Of a stretch of 32,012 nucleotides of DNA, positions 24,823 through 32,012 are shown one piece after another. The position numbers and the translations under genes are program-made. Every line of letters begins with the position of its first letter. Position 1 is the first letter of the stretch. The stretch is from assembly GCA_020073365.1 (NCBI GenBank), contig JAIQFL010000106.1, positions 1 to 32,012 on the forward strand, written 5' to 3'. Origin of the DNA: Terriglobia bacterium. Lineage in GTDB: Bacteria; Acidobacteriota; Terriglobia; Bryobacterales; Bryobacteraceae. The notes beneath the pieces are model-generated. The model did not search any database. It was not told where the DNA came from and worked only from the letters and a program-made list of their open reading frames with translations.

Positions 24823-24850
24823 GACAGACGATCGCCTTTTGTCGTCTGTC
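24823..24850. promoter_or_regulatory. Perfect 9-base inverted repeat in a divergent promoter region
   Basis: GACAGACGA, a 10-base spacer (TCGCCTTTTG) and TCGTCTGTC. It lies between the TonB receptor (start 24701, minus) and the next gene (start 24893, plus), 43 bases before the latter. It could be an operator shared by the divergent genes or a stem in the leader of the plus-strand mRNA. Confidence 0.45.
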
Positions 24851-24892
24851 GAGGTCAGGCCCGGCCCCCGATACACCGCGTGATAATGAATC

Positions 24893-25432
24893 ATGCCATT
24901 CGATCCAACCGCGTATGGCGGCGAGGTCTCCGAGATCCTCGCGCTCGACGGCGGCGGCGAGCGACTCATGCCGCTGGCCGTGGGGCGCTGCTCGTCAGAG
25001 CGCGCTCTCAAGCAATTGAAGATTGCCACAGCCACACGGCTATTCCCCGGCTCGCGCGCCCCCGAAGCGGCTATCAGCGGCCTCTATCTCTACTTTTCCT
25101 GCCTGGACGAAGCTCACGAAATCGCTCAGAATATCTCCAGCGCCGAAGGCAGCTACTGGCATGCCATCGTGCACCGGCAGGAGCCCGATGCGGGCAACTC
25201 GCGCTATTGGTTCCGGAATGTAGGCGCGCATCCCGTTTTCCCTGCCCTGCGGCAGGCCGCCGTGGAGATCGGCGTGGATTTCGGCCCGCGGTGGGATCCG
25301 TCCGCGTTCATCGATCTCTGTGAAAGAGTGCGCCGCGAGCCAGGCTCGCTGGAGGAGAAGCGCGCCCTCGAAGTGCAACGCGCGGAATGGCAGTTGTTGT
25401 TCGATTATTGCGCGGCCAAGCGGATCGCCTGA
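24893..25432 (+). CDS. Uncharacterised cytosolic protein, about 180 residues
   Basis: No function is assigned. The 179-residue product has no signal peptide or membrane segment. Conspicuous segments are ISGLYLYFSCLDEAHEIAQ, EGSYWHAIVHRQEPDAGNSR and YWFRNVGAHPVF. The last two, rich in His, Trp, Glu and Asp, look like a conserved core that I have seen in other uncharacterised bacterial proteins, and could bind a metal or ligand. The C-terminus is a charged helix (PGSLEEKRALEVQRAEWQLL). Start ATG 24893 is the natural one. It is divergent from the TonB receptor and followed on the same strand by the membrane-protein pair after 185 bases. Reality of the gene is well supported by composition. Confidence 0.78.
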   Translation: MPFDPTAYGGEVSEILALDGGGERLMPLAVGRCSSERALKQLKIATATRLFPGSRAPEAAISGLYLYFSCLDEAHEIAQNISSAEGSYWHAIVHRQEPDAGNSRYWFRNVGAHPVFPALRQAAVEIGVDFGPRWDPSAFIDLCERVRREPGSLEEKRALEVQRAEWQLLFDYCAAKRIA

Positions 25433-25617
25433 TGAAACTGACCGGCGCCAAATTTGCGCCAGGGGTACGGGACTCGCGGCTTCCCAACCACCGGCCTACA
25501 AGCGGCCCCATGGAATCCCCGGCTGGCTGGCTCCGATTTGTGATAGCATGCTCAGTCGCGAGGGCATCGGCGAACGCTTGCTCCCTGGTCCCGCGCGCAG
25601 AGCCAAGGCCAAAGACC

Positions 25618-26067
25618 GTGCTGCAGAATGCGTTTGACCCAACCACCAACCCCCTCAACAACAATGAGTGGGCGTTCCCGCTGTTCGAATGTATTCATAT
25701 CGCGATGTTCGCAATGTCGGTCGGCACAATTGCGATCGTCGATTTCCGCATGCTCGGCCTGGCGATGCGGCGTCAGACCGTTTGTCAGCTTCTGAAGGGG
25801 ACTTGGCTTTGGACCACGGCCGGTCTTGTCATCGCCATCGCATCGGGACTCGTGATCTTCACCACGGACCCGCTGCGTTACTACTACAACTGGTCGTTCC
25901 GTTATAAATGCATTGCCCTCACGCTGGCAGTCATCTACAACTACACAATTCACCGCAAAGTGGCGCTGTCGAATCCATCGCCTTTCGTCGGCGGGCTGGT
26001 GGCCGGCGTTTCGCTCCTGCTGTGGATTTCAATTGTGTTTGCCGGGCTGTTTTACGCTTTTACCTAG
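25618..26067 (+). CDS. Four-helix membrane protein resembling DUF6644, first of a tandem pair
   Basis: A small inner-membrane protein with four hydrophobic segments. Residues around EWAFPLFECIHIAMFAMSVGT and the following DFRMLGLAMR match the pattern (E-x(3)-P-x(3)-x-H, then D-x-R-x-LG) that I associate with DUF6644. The remaining helices are TAGLVIAIASGLVIF, RYKCIALTLAVIYNY and GGLVAGVSLLLWISIVFAGLF. Function unknown. Start is uncertain: GTG 25618 (149 residues) gives an N-terminus aligned with the next gene; ATG 25510 in the same frame adds 36 residues of unusual composition. Twelve bases separate its stop from the next start, so the two are an operon. Confidence 0.75.
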   Translation: MLQNAFDPTTNPLNNNEWAFPLFECIHIAMFAMSVGTIAIVDFRMLGLAMRRQTVCQLLKGTWLWTTAGLVIAIASGLVIFTTDPLRYYYNWSFRYKCIALTLAVIYNYTIHRKVALSNPSPFVGGLVAGVSLLLWISIVFAGLFYAFT

Positions 26068-26079
26068 AAAGGCTCCAGA

Positions 26080-26625
26080 ATGTCTCCTGCGGAATTGAGT
26101 CGGGCGATCCAAGACACGGGTTTCTTCACGGCCCTGCGCGAGTCGGCGCTGGTATACCCTATCGTGATGTCGAGCCATCTCAGCTCGATCGCCATTTTTG
26201 GTGGACTGATCCTGATGACAGACCTGCGCCTGCTGGGTTTGGCGATGAAGACCGTTCCAGTCTCCGATATTGTGCGGCAGACGCGGATCGGGAAGCAGAT
26301 CGGTTTCGTGATCATGGTCACTTGCGGTCTTCTGCTCGCGGGATCCAAGCTCGACAGTTATTACGACAACCCGTACTTTCAGACGAAAATGTGCCTTCTC
26401 GCGCTGGTGGGCGTTCATGCGTTGGTCTTTCGCAGGAGCGTATATGGAAACACGGCTGAACTGGACGCGCTTCCGGCGATGCCGCGCGTGGCCAAGGCAG
26501 CCGCCTGTATCTCGCTCGTGCTATGGGTCGGGATTCTCTCCGCGGGCCGATGGATTGCCTACTTCGAGCGGCCGACCCCTGCTTCCGCGACGGCCTCACC
26601 AACTGCGTCGGCGTCGTTAAGATAG
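26080..26625 (+). CDS. Four-helix membrane protein resembling DUF6644, second of a tandem pair
   Basis: A 181-residue inner-membrane protein related to the preceding gene. It shares the layout: an amphipathic start (MSPAELSRAIQDTGFFTALRES), a first helix with His (MSSHLSSIAIFGGLIL), the DLRLLGLAMK loop motif, then helices GFVIMVTCGLLLAG, KMCLLALVGVHALVF and ACISLVLWVGILSAGRW. The conserved loop D-L-R-L-L-G is the clearest link to DUF6644. The tail is low in complexity (Ala/Ser/Pro/Thr). Start ATG 26080 follows AAAGG at a reasonable spacing. The two proteins probably form a hetero-oligomer in the membrane, but this is inference. His residues in the helices would allow heme or metal binding. 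Confidence 0.82.
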   Translation: MSPAELSRAIQDTGFFTALRESALVYPIVMSSHLSSIAIFGGLILMTDLRLLGLAMKTVPVSDIVRQTRIGKQIGFVIMVTCGLLLAGSKLDSYYDNPYFQTKMCLLALVGVHALVFRRSVYGNTAELDALPAMPRVAKAAACISLVLWVGILSAGRWIAYFERPTPASATASPTASASLR

Positions 26626-26862
26626 ACTCACGAGTTCGCACTCGCCGCCACGGCCACACCGCCAGGCCATTACGCCCCTCGGTATACCTGGCCAACGGCC
26701 AAGTCGCTGTCAAGAAGTATTTTGAACTCGTTCAAATCCGACCCTATGATTTCCCGCAACCTTCCAGGCAGAAGCTTCCCGACGAGTCGGGGGTGCCCCC
26801 GTGAGGGTGCCCTCCCGGCGTGCCCCCAGGGCCCGGCACGCACGAATGCGCGCGCCACGCGC
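26626..26862. other. Convergent intergenic region with a hairpin cluster
   Basis: No convincing gene. A plus-strand open stretch ending at TGA 26802-26804 reads VYLANGQVAVKKYFELVQIR, but it has no proper start and may be a gene remnant or chance. From 26778 onward the sequence is a run of hairpins, described separately. Confidence 0.45.
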
Positions 26863-26877
26863 TCACTGTGCCGGGCC
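26778..26877. repeat. Cluster of four perfect hairpins
   Basis: In order: CCCGAC-GA-GTCGGG (26778-26791), GGGGG-TG-CCCCC (26789-26800), GAGGG-TG-CCCTC (26803-26814), and a 10-base inverted repeat GGCCCGGCAC (26830-26839) / GTGCCGGGCC (26868-26877) that spans the stop codon of the minus-strand gene. No T-run follows. They sit at a convergent gene junction, where they may stop transcription from both sides or protect 3' ends. Confidence 0.6.
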
Positions 26878-29800
26878 TGCACCTGGTGCCGCGGGATCCT
26901 TGGTTTCCGTCGTGGTCACGATCAGCGGATCCAGGCGCCGGTCTGTCAGCAGTTTGTCGACGGCCGGCAGATCCGTCTGGAGCGCGGCATCCAGGCGGGC
27001 CTTTTGCACGGCCAGCAGATCCGAAAGCACTTTGAACACTTCATACGAACCGGCCGTCGGCTTGCCGTCGCCGCGCCCGATGCTCGCGTCCAGCGCGGCC
27101 AGCTTGTTGTTCAGTTTGATGGGGAAGTTCAGAGGATCCTGGCCGCTGCGGTTGCGCACCTGGTACACTTCCTCCTCCACTGCCGTGAGCTTCGCGCGGA
27201 AGCTGTCCAGGACCGTCTTCAGCGCCGCGTCCTGGTTCTTCTTGAGACGGTCGTCCATCTGCTTCTTCAACTCGCGGACTTCGATCACCATCTCATTCGC
27301 CTCGCTGGTCTTGTCGCGAACCTGCATGGCCAGCGTGAACTGTTCGGCCAGGTCGGCGATGGTTACGTTGTCGAGCCGGGGATCCTTTTCCAACTCGAAC
27401 CTGTCGGTCAACGTTTTCCCGTTGGCGGTGAGCCGCACCTGGTAAGTTCCGGGAACGGCCACGGGGCCCTGCGTGCTGCCGCTCCAATAAATCATACCCG
27501 CGAAAGACTTGGCGCCCGGATAGCGCTGGTCCCACTGGTAATGGTTCAGGCCGGCCTTGCGGGGCACGGGAGCCACGCCGCCGCCCCGGCCGAAGCCGCC
27601 ACCACCCCCACCGGTTCCGGCGGCCTCGTCGCCGCCTTCCGCGGCAGGCGCGCCGGCGTCGCCCTCGGCTGTCGCACCACCCCGGCCTCCACGGCCTCCG
27701 CGACCGCCAGCGGCGCGGTCATCCTCCGCGCTCCCCGTGAACGAACGCACCACCTGCCCCTTGGCATCCAGAATATCGATGGTGATCTTGTCGGCCGGCT
27801 GTTTCAGATAGTAGTCGATGCGCGCCGCCCCCAGGTTCCGCTCCGCCGCGGGCGGATGGAAGAGGTGCAGGTCTTCGGTGAGCAGCGTGGGCGTAAGCTG
27901 TCGAAGCGGGGTGATGTCGTCCAGGATGTAGAACGATCGGCCATGCGTCGCCATCACCAAATCCTTTCCCTCAATCACCAGGTCGGACACCTGGGTGTCG
28001 GGGAGATTCAGCGAGATGGACTGCCACTGGGCGCCGTCGTCGAACGAAACGTAAATGCCATGTTCCGTTCCGGCGAACAACAGGCCCGGGCGGCCGGGAT
28101 CTTCGCGCACGGCATGCACGAAGTCGTTGTCGGGAATGCCGTTCACGATTTTGGTCCACGTACTGCCGTAGTCGGCGGTCTTGAAGATGTAGGGTCTGCG
28201 GTCGTCGTTCTGATAGTTCTTCACGGCCACGTAGGCGGCGGCGGGATTGTTGGGCGAGGCATCGATCAGGCTCACGCGGCCGAAATCGGGCATGCCGGGC
28301 GGCGTGATTCTGTTCCAGGTCTTGCCGCCGTCGCGCGTGAGGTACACCAGCCCATCGTCCGAGCCGGTCCAGATGGTGTCGGCCTCCTTGCGTGAGGGCG
28401 CGATGGTGAAGATAGTGCCGTAGATCTCGGGACCGTTCTGGTCGTGGGTGATGGGGCCGCCGGAATCGCCCAGCGTTTTGGCATCGTTGCGGGTCAGGTC
28501 GGGGCTGATCTTCTGCCAACTGTGGCCGTCGTCGGTAGTCTTCCACAGGTGTTGCGAGGAGGTGTAGAGCACATCGGGATTGGCCGGCGAGAATACGATC
28601 GGGAAGGTCCACTGCCAGCGCTCCGGCAGGGAGCCAGCCGATTCGCCGGAGAAGAACAGCGGGTACACCTGAATGTCGCGCGTGTAGCTCGTGCGTCGGT
28701 CAAAGCGCGTCAACAGGGCGCCCTGACTGCCGGCATAGAACAGGTTGGGGTTGGTGGGATGTGGCGCGATATAGCCGCTCTCGCCGCCGCCCACACTGTA
28801 ACTGATGGCCGCGCCGCGCCCGCCTCCTCCGCCCCCACGCCCGCCAGCGGCCGCACTCGGTACGCAGATGGTGGAGCTGTCCTGCTGCGCGCCGCAGACA
28901 TGGTAGGGAATGTCTTTGGTAACGGCTACGTGATAGAGCTGCGCGGTGGCATACTGCTGGCCGGTCCACGTCTGGCCGCCGTTGATGGAAACGTTGCCGC
29001 CGCCATCGTTGCTGTTGATCATGCGCTGCGGATTGTTGGGATCGATCCACAGGTCGTGGTTATCGCCATGGGGCGGCCGGAGCTGCCGGTAGGTCTTGCC
29101 GCCGTCCGTGGACTTGTAGAAACCGGTATTGAGCACGAACACCGTGTCCTTGGCTTTCGGATCGGCATAGATGCGCGAATAATAGAAGGCGCGCTGCCGC
29201 AGATTGCGATCCTCGCTGATTTTCTTCCAGGTGGCTCCGGCATCGTCGGAGAAGAACACGCCGCCGTTTTCGTTTTCCACGATGGCGTACACGCGGTTCG
29301 AATCTGCGCCCGAAACCGCGACCCCGATCTTGCCGATGATGCCGCTCGCATCGCCCGCGGGCGCAACGCCCGGCTTGGGCTCCTGCGGCAAACCGGGATT
29401 GCGCGTGATCTCGGTCCAGTGATCGCCGCCGTCGGTGGTTTTGAACAGGCCGCTCGACGGGCCGCCGCTGGTCAGGCCCCAGGGTGTGCGGTTGGCGTCC
29501 CAGATGGCCGCGAAAAGCACTTGGGGATTGTGCGGGTCCATCGACAGGTCCACTGCGCCGGCGTGGTCGTTGCGAAAGAGCACCTTCTCCCAGGTGGCGC
29601 CGCCGTCCTTGGACCGGAACACGCCGCGCTCCGCGTTCTTCCCGTAGGGATGCCCCAGGGCCGAGACGTAGACGAGGTCGGGATTCGTAGGATGGATGCG
29701 AATGCGGGAGATGGCCTGCGTGTCGGCGAGCCCCACGTGTTTCCACGTCTTGCCGGCGTCGATCGATTTGTAGACGCCGTCGCCCTGCATGATGTTGCCG

Positions 29801-30132
29801 CGCAACTCCGTCTCGCCCATCCCGACATAGACGACGTCCGGATTGGATTCCGACACGGCCACTGCGCCCACCGAGGAGCTGTGGAGCTGGCCATCGGTGA
29901 TGGGACGCCAGGTCAGGCCGCCATCGGTAGTCTTCCAGAGCCCTCCGCCGGTCGCGCCGAAGTAATACTCGTTGGGCCGGCTGGGGCTGCCCGTGGAAGT
30001 GATGGAGCGTCCGCCGCGCAGGGGCCCGACGCTTCGCCACTGCAGGGCGCTGAAGATCGAAGGATCGTATGCCGCCGCCGCGCACAAGCCCGCGGCAGTG
30101 GAAATCAGGAGCGTCAGACGTAGTTTGCGCAT
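26863..30132 (-). CDS. Secreted VPS10/BNR-repeat beta-propeller protein
   Basis: A 1089-residue exported protein. The signal peptide is MRKLRLTLLISTAAGLCAAA. Repeated Asp-box-like units follow, including GLWKTTDGGLTWRPI, GVYKSIDAGKTWKHV, GVFRSKDGGATWEKV, GLFKTTDGGDHWTEI and GVFFSDDAGATWKKI, forming a sortilin (VPS10)-type propeller over about the first 750 residues. Two Gly/Arg-rich low-complexity insertions interrupt the protein, near residues 430-445 (AAAGGRGGGGGGRG) and 805-860. The C-terminal part (about 870-1089) has a beta domain (PVAVPGTYQVRLTANGKTL) and a long helical region. Often annotated as a glycosyl hydrolase, but sialidase catalytic residues are not evident, so a binding or scaffold role is as likely. 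No Shine-Dalgarno precedes ATG 30132. Confidence 0.9.
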   Translation of the reverse strand: MRKLRLTLLISTAAGLCAAAAYDPSIFSALQWRSVGPLRGGRSITSTGSPSRPNEYYFGATGGGLWKTTDGGLTWRPITDGQLHSSSVGAVAVSESNPDVVYVGMGETELRGNIMQGDGVYKSIDAGKTWKHVGLADTQAISRIRIHPTNPDLVYVSALGHPYGKNAERGVFRSKDGGATWEKVLFRNDHAGAVDLSMDPHNPQVLFAAIWDANRTPWGLTSGGPSSGLFKTTDGGDHWTEITRNPGLPQEPKPGVAPAGDASGIIGKIGVAVSGADSNRVYAIVENENGGVFFSDDAGATWKKISEDRNLRQRAFYYSRIYADPKAKDTVFVLNTGFYKSTDGGKTYRQLRPPHGDNHDLWIDPNNPQRMINSNDGGGNVSINGGQTWTGQQYATAQLYHVAVTKDIPYHVCGAQQDSSTICVPSAAAGGRGGGGGGRGAAISYSVGGGESGYIAPHPTNPNLFYAGSQGALLTRFDRRTSYTRDIQVYPLFFSGESAGSLPERWQWTFPIVFSPANPDVLYTSSQHLWKTTDDGHSWQKISPDLTRNDAKTLGDSGGPITHDQNGPEIYGTIFTIAPSRKEADTIWTGSDDGLVYLTRDGGKTWNRITPPGMPDFGRVSLIDASPNNPAAAYVAVKNYQNDDRRPYIFKTADYGSTWTKIVNGIPDNDFVHAVREDPGRPGLLFAGTEHGIYVSFDDGAQWQSISLNLPDTQVSDLVIEGKDLVMATHGRSFYILDDITPLRQLTPTLLTEDLHLFHPPAAERNLGAARIDYYLKQPADKITIDILDAKGQVVRSFTGSAEDDRAAGGRGGRGGRGGATAEGDAGAPAAEGGDEAAGTGGGGGGFGRGGGVAPVPRKAGLNHYQWDQRYPGAKSFAGMIYWSGSTQGPVAVPGTYQVRLTANGKTLTDRFELEKDPRLDNVTIADLAEQFTLAMQVRDKTSEANEMVIEVRELKKQMDDRLKKNQDAALKTVLDSFRAKLTAVEEEVYQVRNRSGQDPLNFPIKLNNKLAALDASIGRGDGKPTAGSYEVFKVLSDLLAVQKARLDAALQTDLPAVDKLLTDRRLDPLIVTTTETKDPAAPGAGPAQ

Positions 30133-30140
30133 CGTGGGTA

Positions 30141-30146
30141 ATTATA
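30141..30146 (-). promoter_or_regulatory. -10 box of the VPS10-like gene
   Basis: A perfect TATAAT on the minus strand with only eight bases between it and ATG 30132. Transcription would begin at or next to the start codon, so the mRNA would be leaderless. No good -35 box is found at the usual spacing. Confidence 0.5.
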
Positions 30147-30158
30147 TCGTGGCTGTAG

Positions 30159-30178
30159 CACGGGCATTCTTGCCTGTG
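30159..30178. repeat. REP-like hairpin upstream of the VPS10-like gene
   Basis: CACGGGCA-TTCT-TGCCTGTG, eight base pairs with one G-T pair and a TTCT loop. It lies immediately upstream of the -10 box of the minus-strand gene, where the -35 box would be. It differs from the TGGTGGGGCAGGC repeat, so it would be a second hairpin class. Confidence 0.4.
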
Positions 30179-30370
30179 TGGTTTTGCCATGGCGCCTCGG
30201 AGGGCGTTGGCAGGCGAAGGGGCTCCCCACCTGGCGTTGTCCTGCAACTGAAAATAATAGTGCGGGAATCCGTCACCTTCGTGATCCCCAGCAGTAGTAT
30301 AAGTGAGGCCTTGGTTCGCCGCCGGCCTGCCGCGGATTGCTTGGAATCGCCTGGCCTTGAGGTAAACGAC

Positions 30371-32012
30371 ATGGGTGACCTTATTCAAGACGCGCGTTAC
30401 GGTTTGCGGAACCTGACGCGAAGCCCGGGCTTTGTGTTGGTGGCGATGCTGACGCTGGCGCTGGGCATTGGCGCAAACACCACCATTTTCAGCGTGATCA
30501 ACAGCACGTTATTGAAGCCGCTGCCGTTCCCCGGTGGGGACCGCCTGGTGTTGGTGTGGGAGACCTTCGGCAAAGGTCCCGACAATTGGAACATTGTTTC
30601 CGCGCCCAACTTCTGGGATTTCGAGCGGCGGAGCCACTCCTTTGAGTCCATGGCCATCTTTGATTCCGCCGGCAGAGGCTACAACCTCTCTCCTGCGGGG
30701 AATTCGCACGAAGCGGAACAGGTCTCGGGGCTGCGTGTGTCTGCAGGTTTCTTTTCCGTGCTGGGTGCGAAGCCTCTTCTCGGCCGCACGTTTCTATCCG
30801 AGGAAGAGACTCTGGGTAAGGATCGTGAAGTCGTACTCAGCTACGGACTGTGGAAGACGCGTTATGGCGGCGATCCGTCGCTGGTGGGCCGGACCATCCG
30901 TGTCGATGGCGCCGACTTCACCGTGATCGGCGTGATGCCGCGCGAGTTCGAGTGGCAGTTCTGGAGCGGCCCGCGCCGGCTCTGGGTGCCCGTGGGCTAC
31001 ACCAAAACCGACTTCGGTCGCGGCGACAACAGCTTCATCGCCATCGCTCGCCTCAAGCCTGGCGTGAGCGTGGCCCAGGCGCGAGCAGAGATGGAAGCCG
31101 TGGGTAGGGGCGTCGCAACCGAGTACCCCAGGGAGGATGCGGATATGGGTGCGACGGTGTCCCCCCTCGAGGAGTTCGGGGTCGAGGGCCTTCGCACCAC
31201 CATGCTGACGCTGCTCGCCGCCGTGGCATTCGTTCTGCTGATTGCCTGCGTCAACGTCGCAAACCTGCTGCTGGCGCGAGGCGCGGTGCGGCAGAAGGAG
31301 TTCGCCATCCGGCTCGCGCTGGGGGCCCCGGGATCCCGCATCGCGCGCCAGTTGCTTACCGAGAACCTCTTGCTGGCGCTGGCGGGCGGTGCAGCAGGGT
31401 TGCTGCTCGCGGGCTTGAGTACGCGGGTGCTGTTTTATGCTTTCAAGCTCGACTCCCTCCACTTGCCGCTACGCCCGGTTGACTCGATCTCGATGGACGG
31501 CCGCGTCTTTGCATTTGCCCTGCTCGTTTCCTGCCTGACCGGTCTGCTGTTCGGCGTTGTGCCGGCGCTGAGAGCGCTCAGTACCAGCGTGAACGAGCCC
31601 CTCAAGGAAGGCGGTCGCAGCCCAAGGACAGGCGGCCACAACCGCCTGCGTCAGGTGCTGGTAGCGTCTGAGGTGGCGCTGGCGCTGGTGGTGCTTTCGG
31701 GCGCCGGACTGATGATCAAGAGCATGACGCGGCTGCTGGGCGTCGATCCCGGCTTGAATCCGAAAAACGTGCTCATCATGGGGATGTCGGTTCCCCAGGA
31801 AGAGATCTATGTCGGTCCTCCAGGGCTCCCGCGCTTTTGTCAGGACCTCGACGACCACGTAGCGACGATCCCGGGCGTCATGTCTGTAGGCGCTGTGGCT
31901 CATTTGCCCTTTCAAGGAAACGCCGGCCGGAACTTCCAGATTGAGGGCCAGCCGCCGGCCGACCCCGGGCACCTGCCAGGCGCCAGCTACACCGTCGCCT
32001 GCCCGAACTACT
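30371..32012 (+). CDS. ADOP-family ABC transporter permease (MacB_PCD/FtsX), 3' end outside window
   Basis: An open frame from ATG 30371 to the right edge, 547 codons, no stop. The N-terminus (MGDLIQDARYGLRNLTRSPG, then LTLALGIGANTTIFSVINS) is the hallmark of the acidobacterial duplicated-orphaned permease (ADOP) family. TM1 is at about 20-45, followed by a periplasmic MacB_PCD domain (about 50-270). FtsX helices follow at about 277-300 (with VNVANLLLARG), 327-350 and 379-400. A helix at about 427-450 (VALALVVLSGAGLMIKS) opens the second permease half. Complete members have about 800 residues, so roughly one third is missing. GAGGT seven bases before the ATG supports the start. Such proteins act in export or efflux, but their ATPase is usually encoded elsewhere. 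Confidence 0.93.
   Translation, partial: MGDLIQDARYGLRNLTRSPGFVLVAMLTLALGIGANTTIFSVINSTLLKPLPFPGGDRLVLVWETFGKGPDNWNIVSAPNFWDFERRSHSFESMAIFDSAGRGYNLSPAGNSHEAEQVSGLRVSAGFFSVLGAKPLLGRTFLSEEETLGKDREVVLSYGLWKTRYGGDPSLVGRTIRVDGADFTVIGVMPREFEWQFWSGPRRLWVPVGYTKTDFGRGDNSFIAIARLKPGVSVAQARAEMEAVGRGVATEYPREDADMGATVSPLEEFGVEGLRTTMLTLLAAVAFVLLIACVNVANLLLARGAVRQKEFAIRLALGAPGSRIARQLLTENLLLALAGGAAGLLLAGLSTRVLFYAFKLDSLHLPLRPVDSISMDGRVFAFALLVSCLTGLLFGVVPALRALSTSVNEPLKEGGRSPRTGGHNRLRQVLVASEVALALVVLSGAGLMIKSMTRLLGVDPGLNPKNVLIMGMSVPQEEIYVGPPGLPRFCQDLDDHVATIPGVMSVGAVAHLPFQGNAGRNFQIEGQPPADPGHLPGASYTVACPNY

Noticed and set aside
26523..26804. Plus-strand ORF of 93 codons ending in KLPDESGVPP
   Set aside because: Its first half is a shadow of the second DUF6644-like gene; only the last 40 codons look natural, and they have no start. 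It may be a remnant, but a gene cannot be supported.
28444..30123. Plus-strand open frame of 559 codons opposite the VPS10-like gene
   Set aside because: Its repetitive Gly/Val/Ala/Arg composition comes from the antisense of the propeller repeats; no start site or domain supports it.

Overview
The window looks like chromosomal DNA from a GC-rich acidobacterium, most likely a Solibacter/Bryobacter-type lineage. This is an inference from gene content: an Oar-like TonB receptor with an N-terminal carboxypeptidase-type domain, a VPS10/BNR-repeat secreted protein, an ADOP-type ABC permease running off the right edge, a BlaI/M56 pair, lipid A/Kdo genes (so an outer membrane), and interspersed hairpin repeats. 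No rRNA, tRNA, CRISPR array or prophage was seen.

Layout. 1-195: 3' end of an IS5-type transposase. 225-1758: divergent peptide deformylase and YihY-type membrane protein. 1893-4432: secreted alginate-lyase-family enzyme, then an MFS exporter. 4441-11662 (minus strand): a compact five-gene acyl-CoA catabolic operon in the order AMP-forming acyl-CoA ligase, alpha-methylacyl-CoA racemase-like protein, acyl-CoA dehydrogenase, thiolase, and a crotonase/3-hydroxyacyl-CoA dehydrogenase fusion. Three of its four junctions overlap by a few bases. A palindrome with the TGGT-N3-ACCA core of FadR-subfamily regulators lies upstream. 11824-13140 (minus): a KirBac-type potassium channel and a small coiled-coil protein. 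13188-13592: an unrecognised small protein. 13663-15839: a BlaI-type repressor and an M56 (BlaR1-like) membrane protease whose periplasmic tail is a long Val-Asn heptad array; the promoter has a perfect palindrome over its -10 box. 15900-18260 (minus): a fused Kdo transferase and lipid A 4'-kinase (WaaA-LpxK), whose 5' end overlaps a divergent secreted-protein gene. 18907-20310 (minus): an orphan NarX-like histidine kinase. 20311-21158: mostly degenerate sequence with one doubtful small ORF. 21159-24701 (minus): TonB-dependent receptor. 24893-26625: a small unrecognised protein and two tandem four-helix membrane proteins resembling DUF6644. 26778-26877: a cluster of hairpins. 26863-30132 (minus): VPS10/BNR-repeat protein. 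30371-32012: 5' two thirds of an ADOP-family ABC permease.

How they may work together. The acyl-CoA operon would activate a fatty acid, adjust the stereochemistry of an alpha-methyl branch, and run a beta-oxidation cycle; the hydratase half of its last enzyme seems to lack one of its two catalytic glutamates. The BlaI/M56 pair looks like a self-contained envelope-sensing switch with no obvious target but itself. The fused WaaA-LpxK joins two inner-membrane lipid A/Kdo steps in one chain. Most other genes serve the envelope or secretion.

The least ordinary items are the Val-Asn heptad tail, the palindrome-over-promoter of the repressor, the WaaA-LpxK fusion, the FadR-like palindrome and two classes of hairpin repeat. 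No wholly new defence-type system was seen.
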